This document shows, piece by piece, positions 1 through 5,084 of a DNA stretch of 5,742 nucleotides. Source of the DNA: Candidatus Helarchaeota archaeon (GTDB lineage Archaea > Asgardarchaeota > Lokiarchaeia > Helarchaeales > JABXJV01); NCBI GenBank assembly GCA_013375355.1, contig JABXJV010000386.1, positions 1 to 5,742 on the forward strand. Reading direction: 5' to 3'. A program made the translations under genes and the position numbers. Numbering within the stretch: the stretch's first letter is position 1; every line of letters begins with the position of its first letter. The notes beneath the pieces are model-generated. The model searched no databases and was not told where the DNA came from. It saw only the letters and a program-made list of their open reading frames with translations.

Positions 1-14
1 CATTTTATCCTTTC
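1..14 (-). promoter_or_regulatory. Ribosome binding site and start codon of the next gene (gene lies outside window)
   Basis: On the minus strand the sequence AAAGGA (13 to 8) is followed after four bases by an ATG occupying 3 to 1. This is a good Shine-Dalgarno/start pair, so a further minus-strand gene probably begins exactly at the window edge. Nothing of its protein is visible. It lies only about 20 bases past the terminator at 26-56, too close for a separate promoter between them. Its promoter would have to lie upstream of the terminator, or it is reached by read-through. Confidence 0.5.
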
Positions 15-25
15 ATACACAACTA

Positions 26-56
26 TAAATAAAAACCCTTCTTATATAGAAGGGTT
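26..56 (-). terminator. Intrinsic terminator of the uppP-holA-sigma-anti-sigma operon
   Basis: Bases 34-42 and 48-56 form a perfect 9-bp inverted repeat (AACCCTTCT / AGAAGGGTT) with a five-base loop. Read on the minus strand, the stem is followed directly by a T-rich run (TTTTTATTTATAG, about 35 to 24). The plus-strand side has no T run, so it should work only leftwards. It lies about 45 bases after the anti-sigma stop codon and closes that transcript. Confidence 0.85.
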
Positions 57-101
57 AAATTTCATAAAATAAATAGAAAAATCATTTATAAATTTTTTAC
101 A

Positions 102-689
102 TTATTTATCACTTTTATTAATATATTTTACTTTGCTGTCCAGAGATTGTTCTCTCTCTTTTAAATCGAAAACTTTTCCTGTTGAATCATTAATTCCGGA
201 AGGAGTTGCCGATAATACCGCCTCTTCTTTTAAAAATTTGTTCTCGTCTTTATCGGAAAGAACATTTGTTCCTCCTGCTTTCTGATTTAAAATTTCCTCT
301 TGCAAAGGAGCATTCTTAATTTGAAATTTTTTATAATCTGAGCGTTGAACATTCATAATAATAAAAATAATCACCAGAACTGCAGCAGCGGTGAATGCAA
401 TGATTGGTTTATTTGGTAAATAATTAATAGATTCTGTCCATTTGTTAATAAAACTTTTTTTTCGAGTAAGTTCTTGTGAAATCTTCTCTCTTAGCCTAAC
501 CTCGAAGTTATCCGAGGTTTTTATTCTTGACAATCTTTTCATATATTGTCTAATTGAATATGCTTTATTAAGGATGGCTCTGCAGTGAGGGCAGTTATTG
601 AAATGCATTTCTATTTCTTTTTTTAAACTTTCACTGATTTCTCCATCCAGATAAGCAGAAAAATAGTTACAAACCTCTTTACAAGACAT
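102..689 (-). CDS. Zinc-finger anti-sigma factor, single-pass membrane protein
   Basis: A 195-residue protein read from ATG at 689, probably the membrane-bound inhibitor of the ECF sigma factor encoded just upstream. The N-terminus (residues 1-40) matches the zinc-binding anti-sigma (ZAS) fold: Cys3, then an AYLDGEI segment, then His29-x3-Cys33-x2-Cys36. A second early cysteine (Cys7) is also present. A basic linker is followed by one hydrophobic segment at about 96-112, which should place the N-terminus in the cytoplasm and roughly 80 polar residues outside the inner membrane. I recognise no domain in that outer part. A TTG six bases upstream could extend the frame by two residues, but the AGGAG motif is well spaced for the ATG. 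The gap to the sigma stop codon is 15 bases, the usual sigma then anti-sigma order. The zinc finger and pairing are strong evidence; which signal it senses is unknown. Confidence 0.88.
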   Translation of the reverse strand: MSCKEVCNYFSAYLDGEISESLKKEIEMHFNNCPHCRAILNKAYSIRQYMKRLSRIKTSDNFEVRLREKISQELTRKKSFINKWTESINYLPNKPIIAFTAAAVLVIIFIIMNVQRSDYKKFQIKNAPLQEEILNQKAGGTNVLSDKDENKFLKEEAVLSATPSGINDSTGKVFDLKEREQSLDSKVKYINKSDK

Positions 690-694
690 AGGCA

Positions 695-700
695 ACTCCT
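695..700 (-). promoter_or_regulatory. Ribosome binding site deciding the anti-sigma start
   Basis: Minus-strand AGGAGT (700 to 695) is followed after five bases (TGCCT) by ATG at 689. The alternative TTG at 695 overlaps this motif, so it cannot use it. This supports the ATG start and a 195-residue product. Confidence 0.75.
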
Positions 701-704
701 TAAA

Positions 705-1301
705 TTAATTTTCAGGACTTTTGAACAAATACCCCAAAATTTCCTGTAATTTTAAACGTGCTCTATTCACTCTTGACTTTACAGTTCCAAGAGGTATTTT
801 TACAATTTTACTTATCTCATCATAAGAAAGTTCCTGAATATCTCTTAATATTATAACTTCTTTGAATTTGGGAGACAAAGAATTAATTGCTTTCTGAATT
901 AACTCATCTTTTACAACACTATCTGCTCTCTCATCTGGTCCTCTTTTATGGTCAGGTATATCATAATCTTTGTCATCGTATTTCAATCCGCTAATAGAAA
1001 ACAGTTTTCTCTTCTTCCTTCGTCTCAATTCAGTTTTGGCAAGATTTCCGGTAATGGTATATATCCAGGTCGAAAACTTCGCCACATTTTTATATGCCTT
1101 TTTCTTACGAAATACCCTTAGAAAAGTCTCCTGGACTATATCTTCGGAGTCTTCGAGAGCTCCCAAGAATCGATAGGCGTAGTTTAAAAGTTGGTTTTTA
1201 TACCTATTAACTATCTGTTCAAAAGCGTATATATCACCGTTCTGAAATCTCTTGATTAGTTCTTCGTCGGTAGGAATACTATTTTCAAATTTTTTTTTCA
1301 T
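705..1301 (-). CDS. RNA polymerase sigma factor, ECF (RpoE/SigW-like) subfamily
   Basis: A 198-residue alternative sigma factor that would direct RNA polymerase to a regulon controlled by the adjacent anti-sigma factor. Region 2 lies at about residues 25-97, with the core-binding stretch EDIVQETFLRVFR (53-65) and the -10 recognition helix FSTWIYTITGN (76-86), followed by a basic ELRRRKKRK patch. A charged linker (about 105-130) leads to region 4 (about 137-188), with SLSPKFKEVIILRD and the helix-turn-helix LSYDEISKIVKIPLGTVKSRVNRAR. Region 3 is absent, as expected for ECF factors. The frame is open up to a TTG at 1346, but that start would overlap holA by about 44 bases. ATG at 1301 lies one base after the holA stop codon (TAG-A-ATG), gives the usual ECF length and suggests translational coupling. 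Family assignment is secure; regulon and subgroup are not determined. Confidence 0.93.
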   Translation of the reverse strand: MKKKFENSIPTDEELIKRFQNGDIYAFEQIVNRYKNQLLNYAYRFLGALEDSEDIVQETFLRVFRKKKAYKNVAKFSTWIYTITGNLAKTELRRRKKRKLFSISGLKYDDKDYDIPDHKRGPDERADSVVKDELIQKAINSLSPKFKEVIILRDIQELSYDEISKIVKIPLGTVKSRVNRARLKLQEILGYLFKSPEN

Positions 1302-1302
1302 T

Positions 1303-2385
1303 CTATCTAACCAAATAAAACTCTGAAAGTTCCCTAAATATTTCAAATTTTTTATTTATATCTTCCAAATCAAAATTCTTCTCATTTTTTGAAACTTCAG
1401 AACCAGTTATCAGATATATTAAAATATTCATCAAGAGTTTTAAATTTTTCACTCCCCTTTTTACAAGAATATCGGAGTGAAGAAGATAATTAAAGCATCT
1501 TTCAAGTTCGGATTCCGAAAAATTTTCAGACTGAATTAAATAATTTTTTAAAAAAAATTTCTTGATACCAAGTTTTTTTGAAATCACTTCCACATCGAAT
1601 TTATCTTTATATTCTTTTACTTTCATTAGTAATGTTATGTGCCGTGACAGCATTCTTATTATTATAGAAGGCAATTCTCCTCTTTCTATCATCTTATCAA
1701 CTATCTTAAGGGCGCGTGTAAGGTTCTTTGCACCAATAGAATCCATCAATTCAAATATGTTGTATAATTTTGAGCCACCAGTTATCTCCAATATATCTTC
1801 TTTATTAATTATTTTTCTTTCACCTATATATAATATTATTTTCTCAATTTCATTTGTTATTTCTCTTAAACTTGAATTTGTCATCTCAATAAGTGTTTCA
1901 ACCACTTCTTTTGAAATCTTCTTTCTCCTTTCTCCGATATAATTTACTATCCAGAAGGAAAGCTGTCTGGGATAAAGCCTTTTAAATTCGAACAAGAAAG
2001 ATTTGTTTTTCAATTCTGAAAAAACCTTTTCCTGCAAATTGACCTTTTCTGATTCAATTATCAACACTGTAGATTTAACAGGATTCTCAATATATTTTAT
2101 TAAAGCTTTTTTCGCATCAGCATTGAGAGCATCAGCTCCTTTAATTATCAAGCACCTTTTTTCACTCATCAAGGGAAATGAAATCAAACGATTATAAAGG
2201 AATTGTCCCTCTATATCTTCTCCCATCAAAATGTCGAGATTAAAATCTATTGTATTTTTATTAACAAATCTTTCGACCAGAGAATTAACTGCTTCTTCTC
2301 GAAAATAATCCTCTTCTCCAATAATAACATACATTGGATAAGGCTTACCACTTTTTATTACTTTTAATGCATCTACATAATCCAT
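1303..2385 (-). CDS. holA: DNA polymerase III subunit delta (clamp loader)
   Basis: A 360-residue delta subunit of the DNA polymerase III clamp loader, which opens the beta sliding clamp during loading in the cytoplasm. Family features visible in order are a strand-loop GEEDYFREE (23-31), a domain I core with FPLMSEKRCLIIKGAD (70-85) and STVLIIESEK (105-114), the RQLSFWIVNYI helix start (140-150), SSLREITNEIEKI (171-183), the GGSKLYNIFELMDSIG hinge (203-218), and a C-terminal helical bundle with RMLSRHITLLMKVKEY (244-259) and LLHSDILVKRG (301-311). There is no complete Walker A motif, as expected for delta. The bundle ends near residue 327, and a charged tail of about 30 residues follows. ATG at 2385, 17 bases after the uppP stop, is preferred. 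The longer TTG frame from 2445 would overlap uppP by 43 bases and add a non-homologous N-terminus. No strong ribosome binding site is seen. Confidence 0.9.
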   Translation of the reverse strand: MDYVDALKVIKSGKPYPMYVIIGEEDYFREEAVNSLVERFVNKNTIDFNLDILMGEDIEGQFLYNRLISFPLMSEKRCLIIKGADALNADAKKALIKYIENPVKSTVLIIESEKVNLQEKVFSELKNKSFLFEFKRLYPRQLSFWIVNYIGERRKKISKEVVETLIEMTNSSLREITNEIEKIILYIGERKIINKEDILEITGGSKLYNIFELMDSIGAKNLTRALKIVDKMIERGELPSIIIRMLSRHITLLMKVKEYKDKFDVEVISKKLGIKKFFLKNYLIQSENFSESELERCFNYLLHSDILVKRGVKNLKLLMNILIYLITGSEVSKNEKNFDLEDINKKFEIFRELSEFYLVR

Positions 2386-2402
2386 TTTAAAATAGAATTT
2401 AA

Positions 2403-3230
2403 TTACAAATAAAAAACTATCGCCAGAATTCCTATTAAAAAACAATAAAAACTAAAAAGATAAAATTTTCCTGCTATCACAATCTTCATCAACACTTTTA
2501 CAGCAAAATATCCTGATAAAAACGCCGATAAAAATGCTAAAAATATCTGAATCAAATCTTCTATATTCAAGTTATAATAAAAAGCATCAAGAGTTTCTAA
2601 TATAGTTGCACCAAAAATTGCTGGCATTGAAAGAAAAAAAGAAAATTTGACCGCATCTTCCCTATTAATCCCTAAAAAAATACCTGCACTAATTGTCATC
2701 CCGGATCGCGATATGCCTGGTAAAATAGCAAATGCCTGAGCACATCCTATTACTATGGAACCAAAAAACCTGACACCCAGCCCCCCCTCTCTAAAATACT
2801 TCGTAATATAAAGTATTATTCCAGTAAAAATTAAAGCAATTGCAACAAAAAGGGGATTCTCAAAAAATTCTGATAATTCACTTTTAAATAATATACCCAC
2901 TGTTCCAGCTGGAACAGAGGCAATTATTATAAAGATTCCAAGTCGTGATTTTTGATTTTTTGTTAATTTTGAACTTAACGACCTATTTTTTAATAAATCT
3001 ACCATTCCAATCCCTAAAGAACTGACAATATCAGCAATCTCTTTTCTGAAAATTACTATTACAGATAGGAAGGTTCCAAAATGTAGGAATACCTCATACA
3101 GCATTCCAGCGGATTTTATTAAAAACAACTTTTTGGCGATAACAATGTGTCCGGAGCTGCTGATGGGTAAAAATTCTGTGAGTCCCTGGATTACTCCAAG
3201 TATAACAGATTTATAATAACCTAACTCCAT
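2403..3230 (-). CDS. uppP: Undecaprenyl-diphosphatase (UppP/BacA)
   Basis: A 275-residue integral membrane enzyme that removes one phosphate from undecaprenyl pyrophosphate. This regenerates the lipid carrier used for peptidoglycan and other envelope polymers, and overexpression of the family gives bacitracin resistance. Both signature motifs are intact. The first is QGLTEFLPISSSGH (15-28), with the (E/Q)xxxE pair Gln15/Glu19, the serine cluster and His28. The second is PGISRSGMT (171-179), with Arg175, followed by FSFFLSMPAIFGA. Hydrophobic stretches run through most of the chain at about 45-61, 97-114, 128-145, 155-170, 196-212, 226-246 and 257-274. Length matches the family. ATG at 3230 is the first plausible start; the ribosome binding site is weak. 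It is the first gene of the tight uppP-holA-sigma-anti-sigma block, downstream of a structured 351-base gap with a candidate promoter. Confidence 0.95.
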   Translation of the reverse strand: MELGYYKSVILGVIQGLTEFLPISSSGHIVIAKKLFLIKSAGMLYEVFLHFGTFLSVIVIFRKEIADIVSSLGIGMVDLLKNRSLSSKLTKNQKSRLGIFIIIASVPAGTVGILFKSELSEFFENPLFVAIALIFTGIILYITKYFREGGLGVRFFGSIVIGCAQAFAILPGISRSGMTISAGIFLGINREDAVKFSFFLSMPAIFGATILETLDAFYYNLNIEDLIQIFLAFLSAFLSGYFAVKVLMKIVIAGKFYLFSFYCFLIGILAIVFYL

Positions 3231-3251
3231 TCAGAAATTGTTAATCTTTAA

Positions 3252-3272
3252 AAAATTTAGAAACTAAATTTT
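3252..3272 (-). repeat. AT-rich hairpin in the uppP leader
   Basis: A perfect 9-bp inverted repeat (minus strand AAAATTTAG, loop TTT, CTAAATTTT) lies about 22 bases upstream of the uppP start. On the minus strand T's follow the stem, but it has only one G-C pair, so a terminator is unlikely. It could be a leader structure, or chance in AT-rich DNA. Confidence 0.35.
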
Positions 3273-3304
3273 ACATTTTCAAGAAAAAAAATATTTATTT
3301 TCCC

Positions 3305-3333
3305 ATTTTATCTTTTTCATAACAAAAAGACAA
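3305..3333 (-). promoter_or_regulatory. uppP: Candidate sigma-70-type promoter for the uppP operon
   Basis: On the minus strand, TTGTCT (3333 to 3328) is separated by exactly 17 bases from TAAAAT (3310 to 3305). This matches the TTGACA/TATAAT consensus at four of six and five of six positions. Transcription would begin near 3298 and leave a leader of about 70 bases before uppP. The position suits a promoter for the four-gene operon. AT-rich DNA gives such matches by chance: a weaker pair (TTGAAA/TAAATT, 17-base spacing) occurs at 3282-3254. No ECF-type -35 (GAAC) motif was clear here. Confidence 0.45.
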
Positions 3334-3413
3334 TCGAACAAACTATAATTAACTGAACTTCAATAAATTTTATTACATCTGAATCCTCAATGAATCGAAA
3401 AATTTTAAATCTT

Positions 3414-3433
3414 GGATTCGATAAATCGAATCC
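3414..3433. repeat. Perfect 9-bp inverted repeat (GGATTCGAT / ATCGAATCC)
   Basis: The arms at 3414-3422 and 3425-3433 are exact reverse complements with a two-base centre. Each arm has four G/C bases, so chance is less likely than for the AT-only repeats nearby. On the minus strand no clean T run follows, which argues against a simple terminator. The dyad form suits a dimeric regulator's operator; a cruciform or RNA hairpin is also possible. Confidence 0.6.
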
Positions 3434-3444
3434 CCACATTTAAT

Positions 3445-3464
3445 AATAATATGTCAATATTATT
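3445..3464. repeat. 8-bp inverted repeat (AATAATAT / ATATTATT)
   Basis: The arms at 3445-3452 and 3457-3464 are exact reverse complements around GTCA. All arm bases are A or T, so chance is quite possible. A consensus TTGACA on the minus strand (3457 to 3452) falls in the centre, but no -10 element lies at the right distance. Confidence 0.35.
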
Positions 3465-3502
3465 TTTGTATAGGCTTGATGAATCAAGCTCTTTCCAAAA
3501 AT
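3462..3502. repeat. Two-tier inverted repeat (hairpin with internal loop)
   Basis: An inner perfect 7-bp dyad (GCTTGAT at 3474-3480 and ATCAAGC at 3483-3489, two-base centre) is nested inside an outer 7-bp dyad (ATTTTTG at 3462-3468 and CAAAAAT at 3496-3502), with a small internal loop between them. A nested pair like this looks more like RNA structure or a composite operator than random sequence. Its centre is about 58 bp from that of the repeat at 3414-3433, and both are built around GAT-NN-ATC. Confidence 0.5.
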
Positions 3503-3581
3503 TCTTGAATTTATATTTATGTAATTAAAGGTCATTGAGTGTTACTTACCAAACCATTATAAATAATATAAATAAGTATTT

Positions 3582-4262
3582 TTATTCTTCTGGTATATCT
3601 CTTCTTTTGCTCCAGAGTTTATATGTCCATACAAGTTTAAATTGATTAAGGCCGCTAACGAACTCAAATCTTCCCTCTAAAAAAAGATTCTGGATAATTT
3701 TAACCTTTCCAATAAGATGAAATCCGACTTTGGTCTCACTTTCGTTAATCTCGTCATTTTCCCAGTCATCATCATTTAAACCAGGTACACTTCTCCAGGG
3801 TTCAAGGATGAACTTTGTTTTAAATCTCACATCATGAATTCCAACACCCGCTCCAGCATAAAGGTCTCTTTCTCTTCCTGGTATTTTGTAATAAAAATCA
3901 CCGTTTATTGAAAAGTCGGATATTTTATATTGAATCTCCTGGGTGTACCCCTCGACAAAATCCTCTGGAAACATGATATATTGTGTACCTGGCATATTAT
4001 ATTGATAATATACACTGGGACCAAAATAGAAATCTTTTTTTATCTCAAAAAGATTTGCTTTAAATCCCAAAAACAAGCCGAATGTTCCTTCGGATATATT
4101 CATTAAGTCCATTTGATCTTCCTTTAAATCAAGCGTATATAACTTGGGAAGTGCTAAAGTAAAGCCGGCATTCCCCCATAACTCATTGAAAATAGGCTGG
4201 GCTCTCGTTCCAGAAATATATATAAAATTCGCTAATAGGATTAGCAGTGTTAGTTTTTTCAT
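3582..4262 (-). CDS. Secreted outer-membrane beta-barrel-like protein, function unknown
   Basis: A 226-residue exported protein whose family I cannot name. Residues 1-21 form a signal peptide: MKK, a hydrophobic core of about 12 residues, then a TRA cleavage site before Gln22. The mature part has alternating polar and hydrophobic strands ending in aromatic residues, for example GTFGLFLGFKANLF (59-72), DFYFGPSVYYQYN (77-89), SDFSINGDFYYKIP (115-128), RDLYAGAGVGIHDVRFKTKF (132-151), KVGFHLIGKVKI (178-189), NLFLEGRFEFVSG (192-204) and FKLVWTYKL (208-216). This resembles a small eight-stranded barrel of the OmpW/OmpA-transmembrane type. An acidic loop lies at 163-176. The chain ends in a charged tail (SKRRDIPEE), not the terminal aromatic residue typical of proteobacterial outer-membrane proteins. 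ATG at 4262 has a strong AAAGGAG site. It follows pgeF by 40 bases with no terminator seen between, so it may share that transcript. Barrel nature is inferred from sequence pattern. Confidence 0.8.
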   Translation of the reverse strand: MKKLTLLILLANFIYISGTRAQPIFNELWGNAGFTLALPKLYTLDLKEDQMDLMNISEGTFGLFLGFKANLFEIKKDFYFGPSVYYQYNMPGTQYIMFPEDFVEGYTQEIQYKISDFSINGDFYYKIPGRERDLYAGAGVGIHDVRFKTKFILEPWRSVPGLNDDDWENDEINESETKVGFHLIGKVKIIQNLFLEGRFEFVSGLNQFKLVWTYKLWSKRRDIPEE

Positions 4263-4267
4263 TTGGT

Positions 4268-4274
4268 CTCCTTT
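4268..4274 (-). promoter_or_regulatory. Strong ribosome binding site of the beta-barrel protein gene
   Basis: Minus-strand AAAGGAG (4274 to 4268) lies five bases (ACCAA) before ATG at 4262. It is one of the two best Shine-Dalgarno sites in the window, the other being that of the anti-sigma gene. It suggests efficient translation, which fits an envelope protein, and fixes the start codon. Confidence 0.8.
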
Positions 4275-4302
4275 GCGTTTTAATTACATTTTTGATTTCT
4301 TG

Positions 4303-5067
4303 TTATTTTTCTACTCCTATGACAGCCAGCATCCTTCCAGTACAACGTTTATCTCTCCGGTAAGAAAAAAACATGTCATCATTACAGGATGTACATAGAT
4401 TGCTTCTCTCAATATTTTCCTCTTCTACGCCTGCCTCATTTAACTGTTTGACGATTATATTTTCGATATTTAATTTCCACTGTTCTTCGCCACTTTTTAC
4501 AAGAAATTTTTGCTCAAACAATCCTGCAACATCTTTTCGAACAACATAACAACACTGCTTAATATGGGGGCTAATGCCGATTAATAAATTATCAGGTTCG
4601 ATACTATATACTCTGCAAATCTTTCTTATACCCTTTTTTACAATTTCAATAGACAGGCTCTTCCAACCTACATGGAACAATCCAATCACTTTTCTGTAAG
4701 GTTCAAAAACCATAACTGAAGCACAATCAGCGTAAGTCCCGCATAGAAATATATTACAAATATCGGTTATTAATCCGTCACCTACACCTAAATTACCCGA
4801 CTTTTCGGCAATTATTACATTATCTCCATGAACCTGAACAGCACTGGCGATTCTTTCCTCAGAAATATTTAAAGTATGAAAAAAATTATTCCTGTTATTT
4901 ATTACATTTTCCGGTAGGTCATCGGTTGAAGAACCAAGATTAAGAGAATTATATGGCGGGGTAGAAAATCCTCCTTTTCTGGTGCTGAACACTGCAATCA
5001 GATTATCAAATTCTCTGAAAATATCCCATTTACAATAAACAAGTTTCCCCTTCTTCTGAAAATACAT
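4303..5067 (-). CDS. pgeF: Peptidoglycan editing factor PgeF (YfiH/YlmD, laccase-domain family)
   Basis: A 254-residue cytoplasmic protein of the DUF152 laccase-domain family. In E. coli, PgeF (YfiH) removes wrongly incorporated serine from peptidoglycan precursors; some homologues act on purine nucleosides. Recognisable motifs are STRKGGFS (28-35), PYNSLNLG (38-45), the metal ligands in QVHG (His80), YADC (Cys115) and HVGW (His132), the GISPHIKQCCYVV segment (165-176), and the C-terminal CTSC (225-228) with FFSYRRDKRCTGRM (233-246). All three metal ligands are kept. Some flanking positions differ from the usual pattern: ADC is followed by Ala, not Pro, and HVGWKS replaces the common HAGWRG. 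Length is normal. ATG at 5067 is chosen, 17 bases after the larE stop; a TTG at 5076 would add three residues, and neither start has a clear ribosome binding site. The close spacing suggests cotranscription with larE. Family is secure; exact substrate here is not proven. Confidence 0.9.
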   Translation of the reverse strand: MYFQKKGKLVYCKWDIFREFDNLIAVFSTRKGGFSTPPYNSLNLGSSTDDLPENVINNRNNFFHTLNISEERIASAVQVHGDNVIIAEKSGNLGVGDGLITDICNIFLCGTYADCASVMVFEPYRKVIGLFHVGWKSLSIEIVKKGIRKICRVYSIEPDNLLIGISPHIKQCCYVVRKDVAGLFEQKFLVKSGEEQWKLNIENIIVKQLNEAGVEEENIERSNLCTSCNDDMFFSYRRDKRCTGRMLAVIGVEK

Positions 5068-5084
5068 TTCATTCAAGAAAAATA

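Larger units (their letters stand above)
3231..3581. other. Intergenic region with inverted repeats, no gene seen
   Basis: This 351-base AT-rich gap separates the barrel-protein gene from uppP. The longest frame I could read is a 31-codon minus-strand frame (3535 to 3440) with no ribosome binding site, which I do not accept as a gene. The gap holds a promoter candidate (3305-3333), inverted repeats at 3252-3272, 3311-3330, 3414-3433, 3445-3464 and 3462-3502, and five GAATC/GATTC motifs between 3381 and 3485. It probably carries the promoter region of the uppP operon and perhaps the 3' end of the upstream transcript. I see no hairpin with a convincing T run that would end that transcript. Confidence 0.7.

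Noticed and set aside
970..1176. Plus-strand open frame of 68 codons
   Set aside because: It lies wholly inside the ECF sigma gene on the opposite strand, has no ribosome binding site and no recognisable motif. It is a shadow of the real gene.
1562..2197. Two plus-strand open frames of 126 and 64 codons
   Set aside because: Both are antisense to holA. They are rich in Ile, Phe and Ser as expected for the reverse complement of a Lys/Glu-rich AT-rich gene, and match no family.
3311..3330. 7-bp inverted repeat TCTTTTT / AAAAAGA as an operator or terminator
   Set aside because: The arms are A/T runs with one G-C pair and coincide with the spacer of the promoter candidate. This is likely chance.
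3452..3457. Consensus TTGACA on the minus strand as a -35 promoter element
   Set aside because: At 15 to 19 bases downstream there is only GGGGATT-type sequence, with no -10-like hexamer, so it is not a complete promoter.
3440..3535. 31-codon minus-strand frame in the intergenic region as a small protein
   Set aside because: No ribosome binding site precedes its ATG, its composition is what AT-rich DNA gives by chance, and it runs through two inverted repeats.
3558..3575. Tandem duplication of TATAAATAA just downstream of the barrel gene
   Set aside because: The two 9-base copies are pure A/T and too short to distinguish from low-complexity sequence.
4144..4398. Plus-strand 84-codon frame spanning the pgeF-barrel gene junction
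   Set aside because: It is antisense to two supported genes and their strong ribosome binding site, with no homology signal.
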